NCBI GenBank assembly: GCA_030377895.1
Contig: JAUCGB010000032.1
Span: forward strand, 1 to 38,800
Length of the DNA: 38,800 nt
From: Anaerolineales bacterium HSG24
GTDB lineage: Bacteria > Chloroflexota > Anaerolineae > 4572-78 > J111
Direction: 5' to 3'
A program made the position numbers and the translations under genes. Positions 1 through 7,133 of the stretch are shown one piece after another (position 1 is the first letter of the stretch; every line of letters begins with the position of its first letter). The notes under the pieces are model-generated. The model did not search any database. It was not told the DNA's origin and was given only the letters and a program-made list of their open reading frames with translations.

Positions 1-114
1 CTCAATTTACTCAAACAAAATAGTTCCGACAACTCCGGCATCCAAGCCAAACGAATGAAAGCCGCTTGGAATGATGATTTTCGACTTGAAATCCTAAAAT
101 CAGCTATCATTTGA
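1..114 (+). CDS. 3' end of a transposase, probably ISAs1 (H-repeat) family
   Basis: The first 37 codons of the window are open to a TGA at 112-114. They encode a tail containing AKRMKAAWNDDF, which resembles the C-terminal end of ISAs1/H-repeat transposases (a basic AKR-KAGW-like motif before the stop). The 5' part lies outside the window, so the catalytic DDE residues cannot be seen. Just downstream, CAATTGCCCTAG at about 118-129 could be the element's right terminal inverted repeat, and directly beyond it a truncated pseB begins. I infer an IS copy that interrupted a sugar-biosynthesis gene. Family assignment rests on recall of a short tail only. Confidence 0.45.
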   Translation, partial: LNLLKQNSSDNSGIQAKRMKAAWNDDFRLEILKSAII

Positions 115-127
115 TGCAATTGCCCTA

Positions 128-261
128 GTGAACGGGGTCTTCAATCTCAAAATAAGCACTTTATAAGGTGCAAAAGTACGTACTCGTAAAACATTAATTA
201 AATCCTTAGCAAAAGAGCCTGTACCACCCGTAACAAGTACGGTAAAATTAGACCAATTCAT
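128..261 (-). pseudogene. pseB-like UDP-GlcNAc 4,6-dehydratase, N-terminal fragment
   Basis: Reading leftward from the ATG at 259-261, the protein begins MNWSNFTVLVTGGTGSFAK. This is the characteristic start of the inverting UDP-N-acetylglucosamine 4,6-dehydratase family (PseB/FlaA1/CapD type), including the Rossmann TGGTGSF dinucleotide loop. Similarity fades after about 35 residues (APYKVLIL), where the DNA reaches the presumed IS end near 127, and the frame stops at 100-102. Only the start of the gene remains, so it cannot be active. Such genes belong to capsule, O-antigen or pseudaminic-acid pathways, which suggests the locus once encoded surface polysaccharide synthesis. I see nothing convincing in the stretch from 262 to 449. 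Confidence 0.7.
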
Positions 262-449
262 AATTTGTTCTTAGAAATAAATAAGTTGCGTGCTCAGATA
301 ATCCGATTTGTCGGGTATTGTTCTATAGCATGGCGACTTCATCGCCGTGCAGAGTTGGTTTACGGGAGATTGCATGTCTTTCATTCATCAATGCAAAAGT
401 GTTCAGTTCAAATCGATAGCTCAGATGTTCTAAATGAACATTACCAAAT

Positions 450-917
450 TTACTCTAATCGATTCAGAAAACTCAAAAATAGTTCCACTTGATTTGGATA
501 AATAGTCCGTAACTGATTAGCCTTATGAATCACCAACTGCAACCGCATGGGGTCAAGTTTAACCATGTAAGCATGACGAAACAGATGACGGAAACGGCGC
601 AATTCATCAAGAGCATCATAAGCAGTCTCGTCAATTACTGCTGGACGTAACAGGTTGATACTTAAGGTCATTCGTTCCAATAACTCGGCATGCCATTGTG
701 TTTTATCATCTATCGAGTTCTCAAAGGTGCGGGCGATGTTCAAAAAAATGTTTTCAAAGGCATTGTATAAATTGTGCAAATGATAAGCAATAATAATGAG
801 TGTATCTTTACTAGCCTCTTGGCCGAAAGGATGTGTCTCTAATTCTTGATAGATTGTTTCTATGGCGATTAAATCACGCTTAATATTACTTATCAATAAT
901 AGTATCTTGTCGCTCAT
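450..917 (-). CDS. hepT: HepT-like HEPN ribonuclease toxin
   Basis: This 155-residue, mostly helical protein contains RHLFRHAY near residue 113. That matches the R-x4-H-x-Y catalytic motif of HepT toxins in the HEPN RNase superfamily. In known HepT/MntA (type VII) systems the toxin cleaves RNA, and it is silenced when the MntA nucleotidyltransferase adds AMP to the motif tyrosine. Its start overlaps the end of the upstream mntA-like gene by 32 bp, so the two are co-transcribed and probably translationally coupled, antitoxin first. Length and motif are intact, so it looks functional. The target RNA cannot be told from the sequence. Confidence 0.85.
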   Translation of the reverse strand: MSDKILLLISNIKRDLIAIETIYQELETHPFGQEASKDTLIIIAYHLHNLYNAFENIFLNIARTFENSIDDKTQWHAELLERMTLSINLLRPAVIDETAYDALDELRRFRHLFRHAYMVKLDPMRLQLVIHKANQLRTIYPNQVELFLSFLNRLE

Positions 918-1275
918 ACAATAAAATCCCGTATTGTTTTACTGCCTCTGCAATCGATTCAGTCAATGGTCTCACATCCACTGAATGCTTTATTACTTGC
1001 TCTAGTTTTCGCCAAAAAACTGTTTCAGCTGCTATGTTTGTACAAACTACGGCTAAATCAATATCTGAATGAGACCGAAAACGCCCCAACTGGGCTAATG
1101 ACCCAAACAGGTAAACCCGTTTAATAGCTGGATACTGGGGTGCTATCTTTTGAACTAAATCACGAACTCGATTAAACCAATGTAACCGAGTCTGTTCAAG
1201 CTTCGCCTGTCGTATCTGTTCTCGTTGATAAAAATAGGTTTTGGCCTGTTGATAATCACTTTCTGTCCAACTCAT
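886..1275 (-). CDS. mntA: MntA-like minimal nucleotidyltransferase antitoxin
   Basis: This 129-residue protein carries the polymerase-beta-type signature: VYLFGSLAQLGRF followed by SDIDLAV, that is GS...DxD with 11 residues between (the usual spacing is about 10). The DID carboxylates would bind metal. In this family the enzyme transfers AMP to the HepT toxin and so neutralises it. It lies upstream of, and overlaps, the hepT gene on the minus strand, which is the classical order. An N-terminal region of about 45 residues, rich in Gln, Arg and Lys, precedes the fold. Some homologues lack such an extension. The start at 1275 is the only well-placed ATG. Confidence 0.85.
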   Translation of the reverse strand: MSWTESDYQQAKTYFYQREQIRQAKLEQTRLHWFNRVRDLVQKIAPQYPAIKRVYLFGSLAQLGRFRSHSDIDLAVVCTNIAAETVFWRKLEQVIKHSVDVRPLTESIAEAVKQYGILLYERQDTIIDK

Positions 1276-1548
1276 GATGATTTACCTTAATTACTATGGG
1301 ATATTCCGTACTGTTCTTGCAAAAGTATATTTTAATGCCTCATCGTCATCACTTGATGAAAAATATCGTTGTATGCTTGTTTCCAGACATCAGACTGTAA
1401 ATGTGCAGAAAACACAGCTCCTGTAAACTGGCTCGTAATATTTGGGTGATAACAACAAAAACCAATAATAATAAGGAAAAGTTTTCTGGGCCTAAATATT
1501 GTTGTATAACCCCAACACCATATCCGACGAAATTTGTTTCATTATTCC
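1276..1548. other. Non-coding gap with possible degraded coding remnants
   Basis: No intact gene is visible. On the minus strand two short overlapping frames look protein-like: a hydrophobic stretch (LLLLVFVVITQILRAS) preceded by NFVGYGVGVIQQYLGPE, and a separate frame ending in SAHLQSDVWKQAYNDIF. The first resembles a membrane segment of a polysaccharide polymerase or flippase. Neither has a start codon in place. Given the pseB and dehydrogenase fragments nearby, I read this as possible debris of the same surface-polysaccharide locus, with low confidence. Confidence 0.3.
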
Positions 1549-1983
1549 CTATTCTTCGTGATAGTTCTGGATTAATGTTAATGCCTTCTGTTCAATAACA
1601 GAACGGTCAATCATTTGGCTAATTTGTCGTGGCTCATAAATTCCACCAAACGCTTCTAGGGCGGCATATTTTATAGCTAACGGATAGGCCCTACCGATCA
1701 AATTCTGTAATTCATCTTCATAAAGATAGCTACCTCTAGCTTTATGGCGTTGATTGGTCAGCATAATTTGTTCTAATGCATTTTCAATAGATAAATCCCA
1801 AGAACGAGTAGTCCGTTTTTCAGCCGCTTGTTTAATTAAATGTATCAATAAAATACGCATAAAGCTACGAATTTTATTCACTTTATCCTGTCGGCTCATC
1901 TCTTCCATTTCCTCAATCAATGATAAGGCATCGGGATATTCTTGTCGTTCAATATAGCCGCGCAGTTCAAGCAACTCTTCCAT
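1549..1983 (-). CDS. DUF29-like protein, array copy 1
   Basis: This 144-residue protein belongs to a family present five times here. The segment EEMEEMSRQDK, followed by a hydrophobic helix and RTTRSWDLSI, resembles the core of DUF29 (EEIE-LGRSEK ... RSxSWRxSI), a family of unknown function common in cyanobacteria and Chloroflexi. It has no signal peptide or membrane segment. It is the last gene of the array in transcription order, 12 bp after copy 2, with the shared AGTAGGAGAAATCC leader supplying its ribosome-binding site. Its N-terminus is closest to copy 5 and its core differs from both neighbours. Function unknown. Confidence 0.75.
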   Translation of the reverse strand: MEELLELRGYIERQEYPDALSLIEEMEEMSRQDKVNKIRSFMRILLIHLIKQAAEKRTTRSWDLSIENALEQIMLTNQRHKARGSYLYEDELQNLIGRAYPLAIKYAALEAFGGIYEPRQISQMIDRSVIEQKALTLIQNYHEE

Positions 1984-1995
1984 AATGGATTTCTC

Positions 1996-2430
1996 CTACT
2001 CACTACGATAATTTTGGATTAAGGTAAAGGCTTCCTGTTCAATTTCTTCACGAACCACCATGTTTCCAAGTTGTTTCTCATCATATATCCCACCAAACAC
2101 CTCCAATGAGGCTCGATCTAAAGCAGTTAAATATGCTTCTGCAAGGGCATCTTTTAATCCATTCTCATCTAAATAGGTGCCTTTAGCTTTACGGCGATAA
2201 TTTACATAATTGATTTCACGAATAGCATTACGAATAGAGACATCCCAAGAACGAGTAGAGCGTTTTTCAGCATGTTGCTTAACAATATGTAATAACAAAA
2301 TCTTGGCAAAGCTACGAATTTTGCTGACTTTATCTTCTCGGCTCATCTCTTCCATCTCCTCAATCAATACCAATGCTTCTGGGTATTGCTGACCTTCAAT
2401 GTAGCCGCGCAGTTCAAGCAACTCTTCCAT
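1996..2430 (-). CDS. DUF29-like protein, array copy 2
   Basis: This 144-residue paralogue has the DUF29-like core EEMEEMSREDK ... RSTRSWDVSI. Its first 31 residues are identical to copy 3 and its last 22 nearly so, while the centre (about residues 32-120) is clearly different. The stop codon TAG of copy 3, directly upstream, lies inside the Shine-Dalgarno sequence of this gene (TAGGAG), so the two are almost certainly translationally coupled. Copies 3, 2 and 1 form a tight head-to-tail tandem with 12-bp gaps, which is a recent amplification. The biochemical role is not known. Confidence 0.75.
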   Translation of the reverse strand: MEELLELRGYIEGQQYPEALVLIEEMEEMSREDKVSKIRSFAKILLLHIVKQHAEKRSTRSWDVSIRNAIREINYVNYRRKAKGTYLDENGLKDALAEAYLTALDRASLEVFGGIYDEKQLGNMVVREEIEQEAFTLIQNYRSE

Positions 2431-2442
2431 GATGGATTTCTC

Positions 2443-2877
2443 CTACTCGTTACGATAATTTTGGATTAAGGTAAAGGCTTCCTGCTCAATTTCTTCACGA
2501 ATCACCATATTTCCAAGTTGTTCAGCAGTGTACGCTCCACCAAAGGCTTCTAATGTGGCATTTTTTAATGCAAAAGAGTAGGCTTCATGGATAACCTCTA
2601 TCAGTTGCTCTTGACTCAAATACGTTCCACCAGCCTTGCGTCGCTTATTGGTTTTGACAATCTGCCGTATGCTATTCAAAATTGAGAGTTCCCATGAACG
2701 AGTTAGCCGCTGCTCGGCCTGTTTTTTGATAAGGTGCAACAATAAAACAGTCATGAAACTGTCGATTCTGTTGAATTTATCGTCACGGCTCATCTCTTCC
2801 ATCTCCTCAATCAATACCAACGCTTCCGGGTATTGCTGGCCTTCAATGTAGCCGCGCAGTTCAAGCAACTCTTCCAT
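2443..2877 (-). CDS. DUF29-like protein, array copy 3
   Basis: This 144-residue paralogue of copies 1, 2, 4 and 5 has conserved ends and a divergent core (SRDDKFNRIDSFMTVLLLHL, then RLTRSWELSI). The C-terminal tail EEIEQEAFTLIQNYRNE is almost shared with copy 2. It is the first of the three contiguous copies. It lies about 100 bp after the nuclease-like gene that ends at 2981, and it has the same repeated leader with a good ribosome-binding site. The short gap 2878-2980 shows no gene. The family is predicted to be cytoplasmic and helical. Confidence 0.75.
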   Translation of the reverse strand: MEELLELRGYIEGQQYPEALVLIEEMEEMSRDDKFNRIDSFMTVLLLHLIKKQAEQRLTRSWELSILNSIRQIVKTNKRRKAGGTYLSQEQLIEVIHEAYSFALKNATLEAFGGAYTAEQLGNMVIREEIEQEAFTLIQNYRNE

Positions 2878-2980
2878 GATGGATTTCTCCTACTATCACA
2901 ATCAACATCACCCCATTATAGTCGGTAATGCTTTTTTCGTACCAAATAGTTCTAATTATACGGTCACAGTATCATCGGTT

Positions 2981-3646
2981 TTATAAGACATTAATCTGAC
3001 GCATCACGATCAACTTCAAAATTTTCAAAATAGTTTCTGCCTCAATTTTCTCAACATACTCTCGTGAGGATTCTAACGTAAGTTGAGGGCGTTTAGTATC
3101 AATATCTTGGATTATGGCACGTAGAAATGTCCAACTATCCCCAATGGTATAACAACCAAATATTTCTTGGCTTGGTTCAGCATTACTTTCCCAATTTAAG
3201 TGGGCTACAGCCAGTAGTTCACCGTATAATTGAAAGCGAGGGTTTTTAGCCTCTAAACCGCGTTTCGCTTCTACCACAACCAAATAGGGTTGCTCTGGTT
3301 GACCAGCCACAGACCGACACAACATACCGTCTACCACGCCTTGTAATTCCACATGGGGATAAGATGTTTGGATGGCAATCCCGGCCCAAGCCTGAATATT
3401 CTCTTGTTCGGCTAATACAAGCAACGGATAAATCGCTCTGGCCCAAATTGTGGCCTCATTCATCAGGCTAGTTTCATAACCCAACAACCGATCTTGAATT
3501 GACTTTAACTGTATTTCCTCTAGCTCTGTTAAGATGACATTAGTAGTCTGTAACCAATCATAATTGGTAGAGATACCTCGTTCCTGCAACTGAACGATCT
3601 CTTTGAGGATAGTTGATGAAATTTCAGAAAATTTAATGGTTTTCAT
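2981..3646 (-). CDS. PD-(D/E)XK nuclease-like protein A
   Basis: This 221-residue protein has an arrangement typical of PD-(D/E)XK nucleases: a helical acidic residue E64, D106 in QGVVDGML, E126-A-K128 in YLVVVEAKRG, and Q139 in the following helix (RFQLYGELL). These would bind metal and cut DNA if active. It lies between DUF29-like copies 4 and 3 and is read in the same direction. A second protein with the same motif order sits one gene further upstream. The motif spacing suggests an intact catalytic site. The target and partner are unknown. It could act with the DUF29-like proteins as effector and antagonist, but that is only an inference from gene order. Confidence 0.65.
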   Translation of the reverse strand: MKTIKFSEISSTILKEIVQLQERGISTNYDWLQTTNVILTELEEIQLKSIQDRLLGYETSLMNEATIWARAIYPLLVLAEQENIQAWAGIAIQTSYPHVELQGVVDGMLCRSVAGQPEQPYLVVVEAKRGLEAKNPRFQLYGELLAVAHLNWESNAEPSQEIFGCYTIGDSWTFLRAIIQDIDTKRPQLTLESSREYVEKIEAETILKILKLIVMRQINVL

Positions 3647-3692
3647 TGAGCAATATCATCGAAAAATCTGTCAATCATTAGTGACACAATGT

Positions 3693-4133
3693 TTAATGTT
3701 TGTATTCAAATGTAGTTTGTAATAAACCAACGGCCTTTTGTTGGAGAGTGTTTTGGTCAAACATGGTTTCAAGTTCATCAGCTTCATAACGTCCACCAAA
3801 TGCTTCCAGAGATGCATATCGTAAGGCAGTAGAGTAATACTCATCAATAAGTTCATACATTTCGGCCTGTTTAATATAAAAGCCCTTTGTTTTACGTCGC
3901 TTATTAATTCGTCCTATCTCAAATAGGGCATTAAAGATAGATGTATCCCATGAGCGGGTTGTTCGTTTTTCCGCTTGTTGTTTAATGAGGTGGACGAGTA
4001 AAATTTTGATAAAGCTACCAATCTTATTAATCTTATCACTTCGACTCATCTCTTCCATCTCCTCAATTAAATTGAGAGCTTCATGGTACTGTTGACCTTC
4101 AATATAACCGCGTAATTCCTGTAACTCTTCCAT
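3693..4133 (-). CDS. DUF29-like protein, array copy 4
   Basis: This 146-residue paralogue has the family core SRSDKINKIGSF ... RTTRSWDTSI. It is the most divergent of the five at both ends: it starts MEELQELRGY and ends in LLQTTFEYKH. Its leader also differs, since it lacks the repeated ATGGATTTCTCC segment that precedes the other four. It may therefore be an older duplicate. It lies between the two nuclease-like genes. About 20 bp upstream is the remnant of a dehydrogenase gene, which shows that this copy was inserted into, or retained beside, older sequence. Confidence 0.75.
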   Translation of the reverse strand: MEELQELRGYIEGQQYHEALNLIEEMEEMSRSDKINKIGSFIKILLVHLIKQQAEKRTTRSWDTSIFNALFEIGRINKRRKTKGFYIKQAEMYELIDEYYSTALRYASLEAFGGRYEADELETMFDQNTLQQKAVGLLQTTFEYKH

Positions 4134-4154
4134 ATAATCTCCCCAAACTCATAT

Positions 4155-4220
4155 CTACCAAGCCATCCAACCACCATCCATAATTAAATTCCGTCCGGTT
4201 ACATAAGCTGACATATCACC
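4155..4220 (-). pseudogene. Short-chain dehydrogenase, C-terminal remnant
   Basis: Twenty-one codons on the minus strand read GDMSAYVTGRNLIMDGGWMA-W-stop. This is the standard C-terminal end of SDR oxidoreductases (S-YVTGQ-L-VDGGW). An in-frame stop lies two codons upstream, and no other part of the gene is present. It is a dead fragment between a DUF29-like gene and a nuclease-like gene. With the pseB piece at 128-261, it indicates that a sugar or metabolic locus was replaced by the present array. Confidence 0.65.
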
Positions 4221-4241
4221 AAATCAATACTAATTCTCACG

Positions 4242-4883
4242 TCAATCTTGACAATATAAATATTTGACAGCTTGGAGGTTAATATAAATTTGTTTTAAGT
4301 CATTTAACCAACTATTATCAAAATTTTTAGAGACATAATAGATATATTGATCCGTAGGTTGTTTTTCCAGAATAACAAAACTCCAAACCTTGCCCATAAT
4401 ATATGCGCCGCGCATCATCGTAACTTGATTTAAGGTCATCGCGACTAACAATTCAGCTAATAATTGATCTTCAGGGTCAACCTCACTCTTTGATTTTTTG
4501 AATTCTTGGATGAAAAAATAAGGACGCTGAGGCTCTTTAATGCCCTTTGCTACCATAAAGTCTACATAGCCACCGATTTCAATATCATTGATAACAGTTT
4601 TCAGTGGTCGTTCATACCAATCCTTGACCTGTCCAAACATAAAATTAACTTTATTAATTACAGGTGTAAGGTATTTGACCTTTAACTCCTCTTCCGAGTA
4701 ACTTCCTAAAAATGGCCGATGTAAATCAATGAGGTTAGCCAAAAAATCTACCTCTTCCTCACTAACTGTATAATCATAATGAAACCATTCATCAAATTTA
4801 GCATGGTCAGTGACAGGTTTGAGAGGCACTACTTGACATAACTCGTCAAATTTGATTTTTGAAAAGGAGAGTCGTTTTTTCAT
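4242..4883 (-). CDS. PD-(D/E)XK nuclease-like protein B
   Basis: This 213-residue protein shows the same order of putative catalytic residues as nuclease-like protein A: an acidic helix (EEELKVKYL, E64-E66), D108 in IGGYVDFMV, E127-F-K129 in FFIQEFKKSK, and Q140 in EDQLLAELL. Overall similarity to A is low, but the layout after the ExK motif (a polar turn, Q, then LLAELLVAMT versus LYGELLAVAH) matches well, so the two are probably distant homologues. It follows DUF29-like copy 5 by 27 bp. Its start at 4883 has AAGCATAGTGAACT upstream, only a weak ribosome-binding site. Nuclease activity is a prediction from motifs. Confidence 0.65.
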   Translation of the reverse strand: MKKRLSFSKIKFDELCQVVPLKPVTDHAKFDEWFHYDYTVSEEEVDFLANLIDLHRPFLGSYSEEELKVKYLTPVINKVNFMFGQVKDWYERPLKTVINDIEIGGYVDFMVAKGIKEPQRPYFFIQEFKKSKSEVDPEDQLLAELLVAMTLNQVTMMRGAYIMGKVWSFVILEKQPTDQYIYYVSKNFDNSWLNDLKQIYINLQAVKYLYCQD

Positions 4884-4910
4884 AGTTCACTATGCTTCAA
4901 GGGCAATAGT

Positions 4911-5333
4911 TCAGCCATTAATTAAGTCAAAAGCCTTTTGTTCAATTTGGGGGCGATCTACCATATCACCAAGTTGCTTCTCGTCATATTGACCTTCAAA
5001 GGCTTCTAATGAGGCTTTAGCTAAAGCCAAAGCATACGCCTGATGAATAGTTTCTTTTAAGCCTTCTTCACTCAGATAACAACCTTTAGTCTTACGCATT
5101 TGATTTGTCCGAAAGATACTGTTCAAGGCATTACGGATAGAGTAATCCCAAGAACGGGTAGTTCGTTTTTCCGCATCTTGTTTAATCAGATGAAGTAGCA
5201 GAACCTTTACGAAGCTATAAATCTTATTAATCTTATCCTGTCGGCTCATCTCTTCCATCTCCTCAAGCAATGATAAGGCCTCGGGATATTCTTGTCGTTC
5301 AATATAGCCGCGCAGTTCAAGCAACTCTTCCAT
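4911..5333 (-). CDS. DUF29-like protein, array copy 5
   Basis: This 140-residue paralogue is first in transcription order, directly after the lamin-tail gene. Its start lies 12 bp beyond that gene's stop, and the TAG stop sits inside this gene's TAGGAG ribosome-binding site. The N-terminus (RGYIERQEYPEALS) is nearly that of copy 1. The core has RTTRSWDYSI. It ends earlier than the others, after QKAFDLING. This placement means a secreted protein gene and the cytoplasmic array share one transcript. Confidence 0.75.
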   Translation of the reverse strand: MEELLELRGYIERQEYPEALSLLEEMEEMSRQDKINKIYSFVKVLLLHLIKQDAEKRTTRSWDYSIRNALNSIFRTNQMRKTKGCYLSEEGLKETIHQAYALALAKASLEAFEGQYDEKQLGDMVDRPQIEQKAFDLING

Positions 5334-5345
5334 GATGGATTTCTC

Positions 5346-6746
5346 CTACTCCAAAATCGCCTCACAATCAACCCCAACGTCACCACCAGAATAGGTACAA
5401 CGATGGATTAAATCACTCGAAGCGTTTTTGAGTAACGCAGAATCTCCTCCATTATTCCAAACTGACCGACTATTACCCCAATAAACATCTTGGGTTGTAT
5501 CTGCCCCCTCTTTCACCCAAACGGCTACTGTAGCTTGAGATTGTAAGGTAAAGGTCAAGAACTTATAACAACTGTTTTTCTCATCACAAAGTGACCATCC
5601 CATCATATCAACATCAAATTCACCAAAGTTTTTGACACGAACATACTCACCCTCTAAATCATCACCATCTGGGTTATACTCAATATAAGTCACTCTGACC
5701 GAAGCGGTGATAGGCGATGAACCAACCGGATAACTCGTTGGTGTTGCCGTCGGAGATCCCGCAGGTGTCGGAGTAGGTGAATCTGTGGGATAGACATAGA
5801 CGGCCACAACTACCCCCGTATCATCCCTAAGAGTGGCAACATCACCGCCATCATTCCAAACAGAACTTTTTAGACCTGAATAGAGATTTTCCGTATCATT
5901 CGTGCCGGTAATAACCCATACTTTAACTGTAGCACCGGGTTGAAGGGTGAAGTCAGGGAAAATGAATTTGTACTTACCCTCGTCCTCTAATGTCCAACCG
6001 GTCATATCAAGTTCACTCGGTCCGGTGTTCTGAATTTGGACATGTTCCTCTTCGCTAGGTGTGAATTGAACGTTAACAATCGTAATGGGTATGGTAGAGG
6101 TAATTACAATCGGAGTTGCGGTAGGTGTTGGGGTGTTGGTCTCAGATGGTTCTGCGGTTGTTGTTGATTCAGGGGTTGGTGTGGCAACAGGGTAACTATA
6201 TTGGTGAATTTCCTTTCCTTCTGCATCAGCTAAAGTAGCGGTATCTCCACCGTCATTCCAAACGTTACTCTTTCGTCCCCAATATAAATTCTCAGCATCG
6301 TTTGTACCACTGATTACCCATACTCGGACCATCGCTTGCGATTTTAAGGTGAAGGTGACAAATGTATAGGTATTGTTTGCTTCATCGTACAGTGTCCAGC
6401 CGATCATCTCAACATCTGAGGCCGTTTCATTTTTTATATCCACATATTCGCTAATTGGGTCAACGTGGGTGATACGTATCTGACTTGCAACAACCGGTGT
6501 TGTGGTGACCGTTATCACAGGTTCTTGGGTTGGCGTGGCCGTATGATTCGGTGAATAGTTCTTCAGCACAATTGGTATGTAAGTCGTAAAACTCTCTGTT
6601 TGCCATGAGCCAATGGCATGTGCTTCTGATACAGGCTGATTATTCGGCTGTTCTATGGCTTGTGCCGACAAAACAGGTAACATAATGACAGGAATCAAAA
6701 AAATAGCGATCAAAACTGGTCGAAATACTCTGGTAAAAGTGGTCAT
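5346..6746 (-). CDS. Secreted protein with three lamin-tail domains
   Basis: The product is 466 residues. I start it at the ATG at 6746, which follows AAGAGGAAC, rather than 30 bp earlier. The N-terminus (RVFRPVLIAIFLIPVIMLPVLSAQA) is a signal peptide. Three repeats of about 90 residues follow, each with a VxIKN-like strand, a GWTL-DE motif and WNDGGD-ATL. These are lamin-tail (LTD) immunoglobulin-like beta-sandwich domains, separated by Thr/Pro-rich linkers. LTDs are found on bacterial surfaces, often beside nucleases, where they help attachment to the wall, membrane or DNA. No C-terminal anchor or enzyme domain is visible. It heads the operon carrying the DUF29-like array. A surface role is inferred. 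Confidence 0.85.
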   Translation of the reverse strand: MTTFTRVFRPVLIAIFLIPVIMLPVLSAQAIEQPNNQPVSEAHAIGSWQTESFTTYIPIVLKNYSPNHTATPTQEPVITVTTTPVVASQIRITHVDPISEYVDIKNETASDVEMIGWTLYDEANNTYTFVTFTLKSQAMVRVWVISGTNDAENLYWGRKSNVWNDGGDTATLADAEGKEIHQYSYPVATPTPESTTTAEPSETNTPTPTATPIVITSTIPITIVNVQFTPSEEEHVQIQNTGPSELDMTGWTLEDEGKYKFIFPDFTLQPGATVKVWVITGTNDTENLYSGLKSSVWNDGGDVATLRDDTGVVVAVYVYPTDSPTPTPAGSPTATPTSYPVGSSPITASVRVTYIEYNPDGDDLEGEYVRVKNFGEFDVDMMGWSLCDEKNSCYKFLTFTLQSQATVAVWVKEGADTTQDVYWGNSRSVWNNGGDSALLKNASSDLIHRCTYSGGDVGVDCEAILE

Positions 6747-6810
6747 TTTAAGTTCCTCTTTGTTATATAAAAACACAACGCTACTTTGATTACAGTAATG
6801 GTCTCAATTT

Positions 6811-6849
6811 CTGAATTCTAAAATTCAAAACCTGAATTTTAGAATTCAG
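6811..6849. promoter_or_regulatory. Perfect 17-bp palindrome, probable operator
   Basis: The arms CTGAATTCTAAAATTCA (6811-6827) and its exact reverse complement (6833-6849) are separated by 5 bp. The centre contains ATTCA-N5-TGAAT, the same spacing as three sites before the winged-helix gene at 31550. It abuts the -10 box of the lamin-tail promoter on its downstream side, so a bound dimer would cover the transcription start. I infer repression. The likely regulator is the 31550 product, but no direct evidence is available. Confidence 0.7.
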
Positions 6850-6877
6850 ATTATACACCCTCCACTGCAAAAGTCAA
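6850..6877 (-). promoter_or_regulatory. Promoter of the lamin-tail/DUF29 operon
   Basis: On the minus strand TTGACT (6877-6872) and TATAAT (6855-6850) are separated by 16 bp, close to the sigma-70 consensus. The start of transcription would fall inside the palindrome at 6811-6849, leaving a leader of about 100 nt before the ATG at 6746. No other good promoter is seen before the array genes. Confidence 0.7.
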
Positions 6878-7055
6878 ATCCGATTCTAAATTCGATTTAG
6901 TACAATCAAGGTAAAACATTAATTTGACCTGCTTACTATATCATTACTACCACTATCAGTCAACATGTCAACCATAGTATACTTTATTGACCCCGCATCG
7001 CGGGCGTATGAATAAAATGGATAAACAAACTCATTACGATGATTAAAATTATAAA

Positions 7056-7091
7056 AACGGCGGTGCAATCGCTAATGATTACACCGCCGTT
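7056..7091 (-). terminator. Intrinsic terminator after the GrpB gene
   Basis: AACGGCGGTG and its exact complement CACCGCCGTT form a 10-bp G+C-rich stem around a 16-nt loop. On the minus strand it is followed by TTTTTATAATTTT. This is the correct orientation to end transcription from the gene at 7134-7694. The reverse side lacks a comparable T run. Confidence 0.8.
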
Positions 7092-7133
7092 GTGTTTATC
7101 ATGCTTCTCGTCAAGCCGACGATTGCGACCAAA

